Positions 36,875 to 47,429 of a DNA stretch of 64,000 nucleotides are shown piece by piece. Numbering within the stretch: the stretch's first letter is position 1; the number at the start of each line of letters is the position of its first letter. The translations under genes and the position numbers were made by a program. The DNA lies in assembly GCF_018861065.1 (NCBI RefSeq), contig NZ_JAHKQO010000002.1, positions 1 to 64,000 on the forward strand. The letters run 5' to 3'. The notes beneath the pieces were generated by a model. The model was not told where the DNA came from. It was given only the letters and a program-made list of their open reading frames with translations, and searched no databases. This DNA comes from Paraglaciecola arctica (lineage in GTDB: Bacteria; Pseudomonadota; Gammaproteobacteria; Enterobacterales; Alteromonadaceae).

Positions 36875-37226
36875 TTCAATCCCTTTTAAATTAACTAAGC
36901 GTCAAAATTTAGCGGTAATCATTGCAACCGTATCGTTAGCCACTAAAAGCCTAACTGGCAATTTTCATACTTTTAAGCAAACCACTATCGTGGCACATCA
37001 AAGAACTGAGTTTCTAAATAAAACTTTCAATTTAAGTAGGTTACTTGGTGATAAAATCCCGTCATCGGGATATTGCAGTTGAGTGTACATAAAATCTGAA
37101 TTTAATCTATTAGACTAAAGCAGTAGTTGAAACAGGTTTAGCCAGCGACACTTGCGTACTAATCTGCCAAGATAGTAAGCAATTGGAATTCAATATTCTA
37201 AATAGTTTAGCAGTGATTGCTGATGA
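36875..37226. other. Intergenic region, 352 bp
   Basis: Lies between the nrtS-like start and the esterase stop, both on the minus strand. No convincing gene; an ORF on the plus strand runs into it from across nrtS but looks like a shadow. It contains the hairpin at 37056-37071 and presumably the nrtS promoter. Confidence 0.4.
37050..37071 (-). terminator. Weak terminator-like hairpin downstream of esterase
   Basis: On the minus strand, ATCCCG-ATGA-CGGGAT is followed by TTTTAT. The six-base stem and short T tract could end the esterase transcript about 155 nt after its stop. Confidence 0.4.
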
Positions 37227-38156
37227 TTAAGGCTGTTGTTTTGGTACTTCATTTAGCGGATGGCGTTTGAAAAATTGCCAAATTAATTGCGAAGCAGGTA
37301 AACCTGTTTCTGTCATACCTAGACCATAACCCTTTAACGTTTCAGCCATAGGAGAGCCTGGCCAAGTGTGCCCTGCCTCGGTAGAACGGTAAAAATCGAT
37401 TTCAGCTTGTGCAACACAATTTCTGTATTGAATTAATTCGACAGTTAAAGAATATTGAGTTCGAGTCATTGATTGACATCGATTATTTTCAACCCAAGCA
37501 CTTAGCGCCTCTTCAACTCCCATTTTCCAATAAGTAGGCGAATCACTTTGTAGGTAATAATGATTAACATTGTCCTTTTTACCGTGAAAACTAATAGTTG
37601 CCACTCCTCTTGATGGCACACAGTCACTCGGATACCTTATACCTGCCACTGGCCCTATGGCAGCGATGGTTGCCGATAGGTCACAAGCCAGTCGGCTGCT
37701 CATTCGAGCACCGCCAGAAAAACCAGTAGCAAAAATTCGCGTTTCTGCGATTGAAAACTGTTTTTTCAAAGTCGCAATAAGTTGCCGAATAAACAAAACA
37801 TCGTCAGGGCCCTTTGCCCGATTTACATTCCATGTAATGGGTCCATTCGTTTGGCGTTTGAACAAAGCGAGTGGCGAAACCACAATGAAATTTTCGATTT
37901 CGGCCAGCTTTTCAAATTCAGATAATTCAACTTGTGAATCAGGATGGCTATTTGTACCGTGAAAATTGAGTACTAATGGATAGGTCGTGTTCCCATTGTA
38001 AGAAGATGGAACAAACAACCGGTATTTTCTTGTTTCACCTGCTACCTCAAGCATATTTAATAAAGGTGGTGGTTGAGCACATAAGTCGCCACTTGTTAAC
38101 AGTAAGCCCAATATGACACTCCCCACCCTAAGACCTTTACCTAGAAACTGCAACAT
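37227..38156 (-). CDS. Exported PHB-depolymerase/feruloyl-esterase type hydrolase
   Basis: A 309-residue alpha/beta hydrolase of the Esterase_phb (LpqC/CE1-like) family. The signal peptide ends near LCAQP (about residue 28). It has the HGTNSHPDSQ oxyanion region (near 65), the nucleophile elbow TGFSGGARMSS (near 144-154), and the catalytic His in EAGHTWPGSP (near 266). Typical substrates are polyester or acetyl/feruloyl esters of polysaccharides; the actual one is unknown. GGAG lies upstream of the ATG. It stands alone between gaps. Confidence 0.85.
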   Translation of the reverse strand: MLQFLGKGLRVGSVILGLLLTSGDLCAQPPPLLNMLEVAGETRKYRLFVPSSYNGNTTYPLVLNFHGTNSHPDSQVELSEFEKLAEIENFIVVSPLALFKRQTNGPITWNVNRAKGPDDVLFIRQLIATLKKQFSIAETRIFATGFSGGARMSSRLACDLSATIAAIGPVAGIRYPSDCVPSRGVATISFHGKKDNVNHYYLQSDSPTYWKMGVEEALSAWVENNRCQSMTRTQYSLTVELIQYRNCVAQAEIDFYRSTEAGHTWPGSPMAETLKGYGLGMTETGLPASQLIWQFFKRHPLNEVPKQQP

Positions 38157-38269
38157 TAAGAATGACTCCGTTGTTAATTTGTTTTTTAATGAAAAGATAG
38201 AGAACGAGCAAATTGTTATTCGCTCTTAGTAAAACTTATGTGCTTGAGCAATTTGATCAGTGAATGCCC

Positions 38270-38728
38270 TTAACTGTCAGAGGGCTTAAACAACATTGCG
38301 ATCTTAGGGATACCATGGGATGGGATCCAACGTTTATACTCAACAAACCCATGATTTTTATATAAGATGATGGCCGGCTCATTCATTACGGCCGTTTCTA
38401 CCACAGCCTCGGAATATTCAAATGTATCTAAAACATATTGTATCAATCTGCCGGCTATGCCTTTTCTAAAATAGTTAGGATCAACAGTTAAACTGTCGAT
38501 TTCTAGGCGTTTTTCATTTATCGATATTTCAATTACTGCGGCAAGATAAGCATCATAGTGAAAACCATAAAACAAGGTTTTGGAACTTGTTATATCTTTG
38601 GTGCTGCGTGATAGAGGTGGAAAATCAACCGCTCCTATTAACTGAGATTCGACTTTATAAGCCTGTTGAAAAACGTTGAAAATGTCACTAGCAACTTCCT
38701 CATTGGCATTTTCAAGTAGGTGAATCAT
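38270..38728 (-). CDS. GNAT-family N-acetyltransferase
   Basis: A 152-residue GNAT protein. The acetyl-CoA loop is DPNYFRKGIAGRLIQYVL (near 78-95), preceded by the beta-4 strand ISINEKRLEIDSLTV, and NEPAIILYKNHGFVEYKRW (near 116-134) is the usual C-terminal motif. The acceptor substrate is not recognisable. A TGAGG ribosome binding site precedes the ATG. It is divergent from the PstS-like gene. Confidence 0.85.
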   Translation of the reverse strand: MIHLLENANEEVASDIFNVFQQAYKVESQLIGAVDFPPLSRSTKDITSSKTLFYGFHYDAYLAAVIEISINEKRLEIDSLTVDPNYFRKGIAGRLIQYVLDTFEYSEAVVETAVMNEPAIILYKNHGFVEYKRWIPSHGIPKIAMLFKPSDS

Positions 38729-38779
38729 TTAATAACCTCATATATTTCATTTTTAACATGTCACTCGATATTATTCACA

Positions 38780-38797
38780 CTGACATAAAATATTCAC
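38780..38797 (+). promoter_or_regulatory. Pho-box-like PhoB site before the PstS-like gene
   Basis: CTGACATAAAATATTCAC matches the Pho-box consensus CTGTCATAAAACTGTCAC at 14 of 18 positions, including both half-site ends. It lies about 90 bp upstream of the PstS-like CDS. A TATTCACA repeat (38772-38779 and 38791-38798) flanks it. PhoB control under phosphate limitation is inferred. Confidence 0.6.
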
Positions 38798-38888
38798 AGT
38801 AATCTGTTGTAATTAATTCTTCCACTGGTTTCAGTAACCATGGATCACCTAACTAGTTAAGTCGTATAGTCTGCCAAGTCATTGACTC

Positions 38889-39875
38889 ATGGTACACAAG
38901 GTAAGTCATTTGAATATTTACACCGCAAGCCTAAAGGCGCTGCTCGTATCCTCAATTTTTGCTCTAAGTACACCAGATGCACTGGCGATTGATCCCCAAA
39001 TCAATACCTATCAAAACAAACCCGCTTTCAAAGGTAAAGTGAATTCTATGGGTTCGGATACCTTAGCGAATTTGATGGCATTTTGGACTGATGAATTTAA
39101 AATTATTTATCCTGAGGTTGAAATTAATTTGCACTCAGAAGGCTCTGCAACTGCTCCACCCGCCTTGTTAACAGGTATTGCAAATATCGCACCTATGAGC
39201 CGAAAAATGACAGCTAATGAGCTAGATGCGTTTGAACTCAAACATGGTTACCATCCCACACCAATAAAAGTTGCGATAGATGCAATTGCCATATTTGTAC
39301 ATAAAAGTAATCCTCTTAGCCATATCAGCATTTCACAACTAGAGGCCATTTTTTCTGCTGCTCCACGTTGCATGCAATCTTCACGAATTCACTATTGGCA
39401 CGACCTTGTCGAAACCAATCTCACACGAACTGTAATTGATGTATTTGGCAGAAATTCAGACTCAGGAACCAATGGTTTCTTCAGAAATTTAGTATTGTGC
39501 AACGGCCGATATTTAGATTCCATGCAAAGGTTGCCTGGAAATGCGTCTATTGTTCAGGCAATTTCTAATAACCCAAATGCAATAGGGTTTTCAGGTTTGG
39601 GGTATAAAACTTCAGGCGTACGGACTTTAGCCATCATGCACAAAGGCAAAGCCACGCTTCCTGATAATATTGGTGTTACCAGTTGGGAGTATCCCTTAGC
39701 ACGCTACCTCTATCTTTATGTCAATAAACAGCCAGATAAACCACTTGAAAAATCTATCTATGAGTTTATCTTGTATGTTCTATCCAAAGCAGGGCAAACC
39801 ACGGTCGAGCTCGACGGCTATAGCGCTTTACCACAATCACTGATCCAGCAAGAACTAAAAAAGCTAGTCGACTAA
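38889..39875 (+). CDS. PstS-like phosphate-binding periplasmic protein
   Basis: A 328-residue exported solute-binding protein. The signal peptide ends near DALAID (about residue 34). NSMGSDTLANLM (near 53) and the SGTNGFF motif (SDSGTNGFFRN near 198) are the phosphate-binding loops of PstS-type proteins. RBS evidence is better for a TTG at 38910 (AAGGT upstream) than for the ATG at 38889, so the start is uncertain by seven codons. No pstC, pstA or pstB gene is adjacent. A Pho-box-like site lies upstream. Confidence 0.85.
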   Translation: MVHKVSHLNIYTASLKALLVSSIFALSTPDALAIDPQINTYQNKPAFKGKVNSMGSDTLANLMAFWTDEFKIIYPEVEINLHSEGSATAPPALLTGIANIAPMSRKMTANELDAFELKHGYHPTPIKVAIDAIAIFVHKSNPLSHISISQLEAIFSAAPRCMQSSRIHYWHDLVETNLTRTVIDVFGRNSDSGTNGFFRNLVLCNGRYLDSMQRLPGNASIVQAISNNPNAIGFSGLGYKTSGVRTLAIMHKGKATLPDNIGVTSWEYPLARYLYLYVNKQPDKPLEKSIYEFILYVLSKAGQTTVELDGYSALPQSLIQQELKKLVD

Positions 39876-39884
39876 CCGCTGCGC

Positions 39885-42779
39885 TTAAGCTGCAGATAAT
39901 CCTGTTTTCAGCATTTCAGTAAAAGGTTGCGGTTTAGCAATCGCGTAACCTTGAGCGAAATTAATTCCCATATCCTTCAAACACTGTTCTGTTTTTGTAT
40001 CTCCAACAAATTCAGCAATGGTCTGTTTACCCATACTATTAGCAATATCATGTATGGCTTTTACAGTCGCAAGATCACAAACATCATTGCACATGTTTTT
40101 AACGAAAGAACCATCAATTTTGACGTAATCGACACTCATATTTTTTAGATAAGTAAATGAGGACATACCCGCGCCAAAATCATCTAAGGCAAACTTACAG
40201 CCTAGAGATCTAATTTCATTGACCATATTATCAGCATTAACCAAATTCATTACCGCTGAGGTTTCAGTGATTTCAAAACACAATTTTTCAACGGGTATAG
40301 TGCTCGTTTTAAGCCGATTAAGCATTTTAGTTAACAAGGATGGAGAGTTTAAGCTCGCACCGGAAAGATTAATTGCACACTTCTCTAAATTTTCAACATG
40401 TTCATTGTTTGCTTCGAGTAGCTCGATGGTTGTTTCAAACACCCATTGATCGACACGAGTCATTAAACCATGTCGCTCAGCAATCGGGATAAACATAACA
40501 GGGCTAATCATATTTCCCTGTTTGTCATTCATACGCAGTAAAATTTCATAACTGAGGCGAGAGTGTGTTTCACTAAGGGGTTTAATGGTTTGGAAATATA
40601 ATTCAAAACAACCATATTCTAGCGCATGTTGTATTTGCGCTAATGTGTCTAATTCGGCATTGCGAAAGGCTAGCTCATTGTCTCCTTGTTGATGCAAATG
40701 GTACTGATTACGTCCATTATTTTTAGCCGTATAACAAGCGGTATCAGCAGCTTTAACTAATCCTACCGCTTCAGTATAGCTGTGATCAATCTGCACTAGG
40801 CCCACACTCGCTCCAACGTGGAAAACCTTGTCTTCCCATAAAAAACGAAACGCGGCTACATTATCCAGTAATTCTTGCACTCTCTCTTGGGCTTGGTCAC
40901 TGTTAGTGTCTTTTAACACCAGACAAAATTCATCTCCTCCTACTCGGGCGAGTATGTCTCTGCCTATAAGGGACTTCCCTAAAATATTAGCAATACTTCG
41001 TAATAATTTATCCCCCGCTTGGTGTCCACAAGTATCGTTAACCAGTTTAAATTGATCCATATCGATATAACAAAGTGTCGCTATTTTTTGATGGGTGTGG
41101 ATGTCATTTAATACTTTTTGCAATTTACGGTCGAATGCGTAGCGATTCAGTAGCCCTGTAAGTTGATCATGGTTTGCTTGATAGTAGATTTTTTCTCGTA
41201 ATTGAATATCAGCGGTAACATCGCGAGCTATCCCCTCTATAGCCACTAGATTATGAGCTTTATCAAATATTGGAGAGTCAGTGTATTCAATAATCACATC
41301 TTCATTGGAGGCCGATAGATAGGAGACCAAATACGCCTCTGTTCTATCCCCCTGTAGCTGACGCTGGCGAATATCCTGCATATTATTCGGCATGTTTTTT
41401 ACGTAATTTTTGCTATTGTGCTGAAAGTCGCTGGCTTCATAACCCAACACGTCTTTTACGCCATGACTAATATAAGTCACCTCACCACTGGCTTTCAGCG
41501 AATAAATAAAATGGCCACGTAGCCCATCAATGAGCCGACGAAATTTAGCTTCACTGAGTTCAAGTTTTTGTTGTGAAAGGTGGCGCTGGGTAATGTCTCT
41601 AACTGTCATTGCGATACCTATACCGGCTTTTACAACTTGCAATTTGAGCCATTGTTTTTGCGATGCTTTATGGCGGCTCAAGACACATTCAAACGGTTCT
41701 CCATCTTCATTTACTTGTTTGATTTTGGAAAAGATATCTTTACCATTCATCTGGTCTAGGTGTTGATTAAGCGACAATGACTCTTGCTTGAGCATATCTT
41801 TACCAAATAACTTACTGGTTATCTTGTTAGCATCAACTAATGTGAAATCAATAACGTTACTTGCACCATCGAATACGGCTTTATACACCATGATACTATC
41901 TAGTGCAGCTTCGCTTGCTGCTTGATAATGCAATTGACTTTGGCTTAAGCGAACTGCACTCCTTAGCTGCCAAAATAAAAATAAACAGATCAGCGCCGAC
42001 ATCAAAGAGCCGCCAACTAATATCAAATTACCCATCAATACCATTTGATGGGCGCTCTGCAAATTCAAAACCCACTCTCGTTCTGCAAAAATAACCGGAA
42101 CAGAAACAATAGAGCCGTCATTGACCAATACACCGTAATCAAGCAATTTGGTGCTGCCATCATAGATTGAAAAATTGAACTGAGGCCCGATTAAATCACC
42201 CAACATGGCTTCCAATGTGGTTTTAATATCAAAACTCGCTACTACGTAGCCCAAACTGTGATTGTTTGGGTCTACTCTCAATACATAAAGGTCAAGTAAT
42301 TTATTAAGGCGAGACAAACTTGTAGCCTTACCCTGTTGAAATAGTTCCTCCCCATTAATACCAAAATCGGTGACGGGTTTCCCTAACAAGCCAGATCGGT
42401 TTTCAGAAGATATGTTCCATCGAACCGTAAAATCAGGGTTGAGCCACCAAATATCATCAATGCCAGGCAAAACAATTTTCATACTTGCCGCGTGAGTATG
42501 AAACCAGTCGACTGGATTGGGAGACCTATCGGGCCATGAATTAATCAAATTATTTACGGCGCGGCTGCGGTCGGCTGAAAACATCTCTAAGGTATTTCCA
42601 ACTTGATGTGCAACCACCTTTGCCAACGCAACTCGTCGCCCTTCCTCACGTTCAACTAAATAAAAACGTAAGAATGAAAATAACACCAACAACAGTATAA
42701 AAAGAATACTAGGCAGTAAATATAACTTGTTATTTTTGTTCAAAAAAAATGTCACCAGATGGCACCCAATACAACACAA
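39885..42779 (-). CDS. PAS-GGDEF-EAL dual c-di-GMP signalling protein
   Basis: About 964 residues. N-terminal TM (about 17-38), an extracytoplasmic sensor (about 40-245), a second TM (about 250-272), two PAS domains (about 285-400 and 415-530), GGDEF (about 540-705) and EAL (about 715-955). The cyclase site is RVGGDEFCLVL, so synthesis is plausible; no RxxD inhibitory site precedes it. The phosphodiesterase motif reads EIL instead of EAL, and DDFGAGMSSF, KIDG and the later Glu are kept. No ATG precedes the conserved start: TTG 42779 is listed and GTG 42755 is an alternative. Likely target: local c-di-GMP. Confidence 0.88.
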   Translation of the reverse strand: MCCIGCHLVTFFLNKNNKLYLLPSILFILLLVLFSFLRFYLVEREEGRRVALAKVVAHQVGNTLEMFSADRSRAVNNLINSWPDRSPNPVDWFHTHAASMKIVLPGIDDIWWLNPDFTVRWNISSENRSGLLGKPVTDFGINGEELFQQGKATSLSRLNKLLDLYVLRVDPNNHSLGYVVASFDIKTTLEAMLGDLIGPQFNFSIYDGSTKLLDYGVLVNDGSIVSVPVIFAEREWVLNLQSAHQMVLMGNLILVGGSLMSALICLFLFWQLRSAVRLSQSQLHYQAASEAALDSIMVYKAVFDGASNVIDFTLVDANKITSKLFGKDMLKQESLSLNQHLDQMNGKDIFSKIKQVNEDGEPFECVLSRHKASQKQWLKLQVVKAGIGIAMTVRDITQRHLSQQKLELSEAKFRRLIDGLRGHFIYSLKASGEVTYISHGVKDVLGYEASDFQHNSKNYVKNMPNNMQDIRQRQLQGDRTEAYLVSYLSASNEDVIIEYTDSPIFDKAHNLVAIEGIARDVTADIQLREKIYYQANHDQLTGLLNRYAFDRKLQKVLNDIHTHQKIATLCYIDMDQFKLVNDTCGHQAGDKLLRSIANILGKSLIGRDILARVGGDEFCLVLKDTNSDQAQERVQELLDNVAAFRFLWEDKVFHVGASVGLVQIDHSYTEAVGLVKAADTACYTAKNNGRNQYHLHQQGDNELAFRNAELDTLAQIQHALEYGCFELYFQTIKPLSETHSRLSYEILLRMNDKQGNMISPVMFIPIAERHGLMTRVDQWVFETTIELLEANNEHVENLEKCAINLSGASLNSPSLLTKMLNRLKTSTIPVEKLCFEITETSAVMNLVNADNMVNEIRSLGCKFALDDFGAGMSSFTYLKNMSVDYVKIDGSFVKNMCNDVCDLATVKAIHDIANSMGKQTIAEFVGDTKTEQCLKDMGINFAQGYAIAKPQPFTEMLKTGLSAA

Positions 42780-43078
42780 CTCGAATGATTACCTGTGATG
42801 ATATGACAGAAACATTGCAGTAAATTGACAATATAACTTTTCAGGACATAACTGCTAGTCGTCTAGCTGTTTTTAATAATCTCCCATGTTTAGCGCTGCG
42901 CCATCAATAGCTAATTTGGTATAACTCATTGAAATCTACAGTTCTAGCTAACCAACTGGGCACAAAGGTCGAAATTGCGGGTTAAAGAGCACCGAAGGAT
43001 AGATTAAGTGAATTCTAGAACGATTAAGCTAATTACCTGGGCTAAGACAAACCAAGCTCAATAAGTTTGTAACCGCAT

Positions 43079-43468
43079 TTAGGAATGGGGTAATACTCGA
43101 GCCGTCACTTGAATTTCAATCTTCATTTTTTCGTCTAATAACCCAGCTTCAAACATTGTCGCCGCAGGTCTGATTTCTCCAAAATAGTGATTTAGCATAG
43201 GCCAACATTGTTCGAAGTCACTTTTTTTAGGCAATATGTAGGTAACCCTTACCACACACTTAAGCGCACTATTTGCTGCAACAAGCGCCTGTTCTATATT
43301 TTTTATACATTGTTCGGTTTGTTTAGCCACGTCACTAGATATTGACATGTCAGCATAGTCATACCCTGTTGTTCCAGATACAAAAACATAGTCACCATCA
43401 ACTATCGCCCGTGAATACCCTATTTTACTCTCAAATTCAGAACCACTAGATATCAACTTTCTTTGCAT
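43079..43468 (-). CDS. RidA/YjgF-family protein
   Basis: A 129-residue RidA-superfamily protein. Members are trimeric enamine/imine deaminases that protect PLP enzymes from 2-aminoacrylate. The family end motif is present as IRPAATMFEAGLL (near 98-110) with the catalytic Arg at 99, and VDGDYVFVSGTTG (near 23-35). RBS TAGGA upstream. It is a lone gene between the GGDEF-EAL gene and greA. Whether it is a true RidA or another subgroup cannot be decided by eye. Confidence 0.8.
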   Translation of the reverse strand: MQRKLISSGSEFESKIGYSRAIVDGDYVFVSGTTGYDYADMSISSDVAKQTEQCIKNIEQALVAANSALKCVVRVTYILPKKSDFEQCWPMLNHYFGEIRPAATMFEAGLLDEKMKIEIQVTARVLPHS

Positions 43469-43516
43469 AACAAAATATTCCTAACTCAATAATTCCTACT
43501 AGTAGGTCATTAAAAG

Positions 43517-43545
43517 CAAAAACGAGGCCCATAGCCTCGTTTATT
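43517..43545 (-). terminator. Rho-independent terminator of greA
   Basis: A stem AAACGAGGC/GCCTCGTTT with loop CCATA (43520-43542). Read on the minus strand it is followed by T-rich sequence. It lies about 40 bp after the greA stop. Confidence 0.85.
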
Positions 43546-43580
43546 AATTAAATGTTTCTCATAAGAATGAACTTTAGCAA

Positions 43581-44057
43581 CTAGATATATTCCACCGCTA
43601 TAATCTCAAACTCTATCGTCCCTTTAGGGGTTTGGATATTAACGACATCATCTAAGGATTTTCCAATCAAACCTCTGGCGATTGGTGAAACCACAGATAT
43701 CAAATTATTTTTAATATCCGCTTCATCCTGACCGACTATTTTGTAGGTGGTTTCTTCGTCTGTTTCCAAATTAACAATAGTCACTGTGGTACCAAATATC
43801 ACTTTACCATTATTAGTCATTTTAGTGACGTCAATAATCTGGATGTTAGACAATTTACCTTCTATGTCTTGAATACGCCCTTCACAAAAGCTTTGCTGTT
43901 CTCGAGCGGCGTGATACTCGGCGTTTTCTTTCAAATCGCCATGCTCTCTCGCTTCAGCAATAGACTTCACAATTTGTGGCCTTTTAACTGATTTTAAATG
44001 CTTCAACTCTTCACGGAGCATATCTGCTCCTTGGGCTGTCATTGGATATTGGGTCAT
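43581..44057 (-). CDS. greA: Transcription elongation factor GreA
   Basis: A 158-residue factor that enters the RNA polymerase secondary channel and promotes transcript cleavage in backtracked complexes. The N-terminal coiled coil (about 1-75) carries [22 protein letters not shown] with the acidic tip pair. The C-terminal domain starts near 80. Length matches the family. It follows carB by about 107 bp, the same carAB-greA order seen in other gammaproteobacteria. Confidence 0.97.
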   Translation of the reverse strand: MTQYPMTAQGADMLREELKHLKSVKRPQIVKSIAEAREHGDLKENAEYHAAREQQSFCEGRIQDIEGKLSNIQIIDVTKMTNNGKVIFGTTVTIVNLETDEETTYKIVGQDEADIKNNLISVVSPIARGLIGKSLDDVVNIQTPKGTIEFEIIAVEYI

Positions 44058-44164
44058 ATCAACAACTCTCTTATTTTTGTAATTTAATTCAAATTAATGG
44101 GTACTAAATACCGCTTTTCAACTAAGGAGTAAACAATCTCGACGTTTACCCCTAATCGATGTCG

Positions 44165-47100
44165 TTAATGGATTCGAGTATGTAAATCTTGTACTGAAGT
44201 TACTCTCGCTCTGTCATCCGCTTTATTGGCGTTAACTGTAGCAAACGCAGCGTTCATAGTAGTGGTATAAGCGACTTTGTTTAACAACGCCTCTTTACGA
44301 ATATATACAGAATCATCAATCGCTTGTCGACCTTCAGTGGTATTGACAATGTAACAATATTCACCGTTTTTAATAGCATCGACTATATTTGGACGACCTT
44401 CACTAAGTTTATTAACTACGCTGCATTCTACACCGGCATTATTCAATACTGTTGCCGTACCTTTAGTCGCCTCTAGAGTAAACCCTTTAGACACCATAGT
44501 TTGTCCTAGTTCTATGACTCGATTTTTATCGTTCAATCGAACCGATAATAACGCTTTGCCACCAACAGGAATAGGTTGACTGGCTCCTAAGTTAGCTTTG
44601 GCATAGGCTTCTTCAAAATTTTCGCCTACCCCCATTACTTCACCCGTTGAACGCATTTCTGGCCCTAATAATGGGTCTACACCTTGGAATTTAGCAAAAG
44701 GTAACACCACTTCTTTAACTGAATAAAATGGTGGAATAATTTCTTTGGTGATCCCCTGTGACGCTAATGATTGACCAGCCATAGCTCTGGCCCCAATTTT
44801 GGCAAGCGGCATACCCGTAGCTTTTGATACAAACGGAACGGTTCTAGCAGCACGAGGGTTTACTTCAATCAAATACACCTGACCATCTTTCACCGCAAAT
44901 TGGGTATTCATTAAGCCAACCACGCCTAATTCCAATGCCATAGCGCTAACCTGCTCACGCATCACATTTTGTACTTCTTCGCTAAGAGAATACGGCGGTA
45001 ACGAACAGGCCGAATCACCTGAGTGTACCCCTGCTTGTTCGATATGCTCCATTATGCCACCGATTACGACATCTGTGCCGTCACTAATAGCATCAACATC
45101 CACTTCAATTGCATCGTCTAAGAAACGGTCTAACAATACCGGTGAGTCGTTAGAGACTTTTACAGCGTTATTTAAATAACGTTTAAGGTCGTTTATGTCG
45201 TATACAATTTCCATAGCGCGGCCACCTAAAACATAGGAGGGCCTTACGACTAACGGGAAACCAATCTTATCAGCTGCAACCAAGGCTTCTTCTAGATTTC
45301 TAACTGTGGCATTAGCAGGTTGTTTGAGGTTAAGTTTATTAACCATTTTTTGAAAACGTTCGCGATCTTCAGCTTTATCAATGGCGTCTGGAGAGGTACC
45401 TATAATAGGCACACCAGCAGCCTCTAAGTCCCGGGCCAATTTAAGTGGGGTTTGCCCACCATATTGCACAATTACACCTTTAGGCTTTTCGATACGCACT
45501 ATTTCTAACACATCTTCTAGTGTCACCGACTCAAAGTATAAACGGTCAGAGGTATCGTAATCGGTAGAAACGGTTTCAGGATTACAGTTAACCATTATGG
45601 TTTCGTAGCCATCTTCGCGCAATGCTAAGGCAGCGTGAACACAACAGTAATCAAATTCAATGCCCTGCCCTATACGGTTTGGCCCGCCTCCCAACACCAT
45701 AATTTTATCATTGTCGGTTGGATTAGCTTCACACTCTTCATCATAGGTGGAATACATGTACGCCGTATCTGAAGAAAATTCAGCGGCACAAGTATCAACA
45801 CGTTTATAGACAGGATGAATTTCGAATTCACGACGTACTTCGCGTACATCTGACTCATCTACGCCAGTTAACTCGGCGATTCTAGAGTCTGCAAAACCTT
45901 TACGTTTAAGGGTTCTCATCAAATCATAATCGATGGCCGATAATCCACTTTGCTGCATTTGCTGTTCAAGAATGATCAATTCTTCAATTTGCACTAAATA
46001 CCATCTATCAATATTGGTCAACTCAAATATTTCTTCAACCGACATGCCCATTCGCATGGCATCGCCAATGTACCAAATACGTTCTGCGCCTGGTTCACGA
46101 AGTTCACGAATGATTGTCAATTTTGCGTCGGGTCCATTTATATCAATAATCGAATCTAGACCATTCACACCGACTTCTAGTCCACGTAAGGCTTTTTGTA
46201 GCGACTCTTGTTGATTACGACCAATGGCCATTACTTCGCCAACAGATTTCATTTGAGTGGTTAAACGATCGTTGGCACCGTCAAATTTTTCAAAGTTAAA
46301 TCGAGGTATTTTTGTGACCACATAATCGATAGTTGGCTCGAACGAAGCAGGAGTTAATCCACCCGTTATATCATTGGCTAATTCGTCAAGGGTATAACCT
46401 ACGGCTAATTTAGCTGCTACTTTGGCAATTGGGAAACCCGTGGCCTTGGAAGCCAAAGCTGACGAACGAGACACCCTAGGGTTCATCTCAATAATAACTA
46501 ATCGACCCGTTTTAGGATCAACACCAAACTGAACGTTAGAACCACCCGTTTCAACTCCGATCTCTCGTAAAACCGCGATTGCAGCGTTACGCATGATTTG
46601 GAATTCTTTGTCGGTTAAGGTTTGTGCTGGCGCAACAGTAATAGAATCACCAGTATGGACCCCCATAGGATCAAAATTTTCTATGGTACACACGATAATG
46701 CAGTTGTCAGCTTTGTCCCTGACCACTTCCATTTCATATTCTTTCCAGCCAATTAAGGACTCATCAATTAACAATTCACTGGTAGGTGATAGATCCAAGC
46801 CGCGACGGCAAATCTCTTCGAATTCTTGCTTATTGTAGGCAATACCGCCGCCAGAACCACCCATAGTGAAAGATGGTCGAATGATGCAAGGAAAACCAAT
46901 ACGGCTGCTAACGTCAAAAGCTTGTTCTATCGTGTGTGCAATTTCAGCGTGGGGACAAGACAAACCTATGGACTTCATGGCTTTGTCAAAACGTTCTCTG
47001 TCTTCTGCTTTATCAATGGCGTCGGCGGTTGCCCCAATCATTTCAACACCGAACTCTTCAAGCACACCATATTTATTCAAATCAAGGGCGCAGTTTAAGG

Positions 47101-47383
47101 CCGTTTGACCTCCCATTGTGGGCAAAACTGCATCTGGACGCTCTTTCTCAATGATCTTTTTCACCACTTCCCAGTGAATAGGCTCAATATAAGTGGCGTC
47201 GGCCATTTCTGGATCGGTCATGATAGTTGCGGGATTTGAGTTAACCAAAATCACTCGGTAACCTTCTTCACGCAACGCTTTACAAGCTTGTGCACCTGAA
47301 TAGTCGAATTCACAAGCTTGGCCTATAACGATAGGGCCTGCGCCTAAAATCAATATGCTTTTTATGTCGGTACGTTTTGGCAT
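44165..47383 (-). CDS. carB: Carbamoyl-phosphate synthase large subunit
   Basis: A 1072-residue ATP-dependent subunit that makes carbamoyl phosphate from bicarbonate, ammonia from CarA and two ATP, for arginine and pyrimidines. It has two homologous ATP-grasp halves (about 1-400 and 550-935), an oligomerisation domain between them, and a C-terminal allosteric domain (about 936-1072). The start [20 protein letters not shown] is classic, and both grasp signatures are present ([11 protein letters not shown] near 175 and [10 protein letters not shown] near 710). Confidence 0.98.
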   Translation of the reverse strand: MPKRTDIKSILILGAGPIVIGQACEFDYSGAQACKALREEGYRVILVNSNPATIMTDPEMADATYIEPIHWEVVKKIIEKERPDAVLPTMGGQTALNCALDLNKYGVLEEFGVEMIGATADAIDKAEDRERFDKAMKSIGLSCPHAEIAHTIEQAFDVSSRIGFPCIIRPSFTMGGSGGGIAYNKQEFEEICRRGLDLSPTSELLIDESLIGWKEYEMEVVRDKADNCIIVCTIENFDPMGVHTGDSITVAPAQTLTDKEFQIMRNAAIAVLREIGVETGGSNVQFGVDPKTGRLVIIEMNPRVSRSSALASKATGFPIAKVAAKLAVGYTLDELANDITGGLTPASFEPTIDYVVTKIPRFNFEKFDGANDRLTTQMKSVGEVMAIGRNQQESLQKALRGLEVGVNGLDSIIDINGPDAKLTIIRELREPGAERIWYIGDAMRMGMSVEEIFELTNIDRWYLVQIEELIILEQQMQQSGLSAIDYDLMRTLKRKGFADSRIAELTGVDESDVREVRREFEIHPVYKRVDTCAAEFSSDTAYMYSTYDEECEANPTDNDKIMVLGGGPNRIGQGIEFDYCCVHAALALREDGYETIMVNCNPETVSTDYDTSDRLYFESVTLEDVLEIVRIEKPKGVIVQYGGQTPLKLARDLEAAGVPIIGTSPDAIDKAEDRERFQKMVNKLNLKQPANATVRNLEEALVAADKIGFPLVVRPSYVLGGRAMEIVYDINDLKRYLNNAVKVSNDSPVLLDRFLDDAIEVDVDAISDGTDVVIGGIMEHIEQAGVHSGDSACSLPPYSLSEEVQNVMREQVSAMALELGVVGLMNTQFAVKDGQVYLIEVNPRAARTVPFVSKATGMPLAKIGARAMAGQSLASQGITKEIIPPFYSVKEVVLPFAKFQGVDPLLGPEMRSTGEVMGVGENFEEAYAKANLGASQPIPVGGKALLSVRLNDKNRVIELGQTMVSKGFTLEATKGTATVLNNAGVECSVVNKLSEGRPNIVDAIKNGEYCYIVNTTEGRQAIDDSVYIRKEALLNKVAYTTTMNAAFATVNANKADDRARVTSVQDLHTRIH

Positions 47384-47429
47384 GTCTCTAATTACTCTAC
47401 TAATTCTTGTACTTTAAAAGGTGCGTGCT

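Noticed and set aside
36762-37082. 106-codon plus-strand ORF overlapping the nrtS-like gene
   Set aside because: It is antisense to the 65-residue NrtS-like protein, which has a better ribosome binding site and family pattern.
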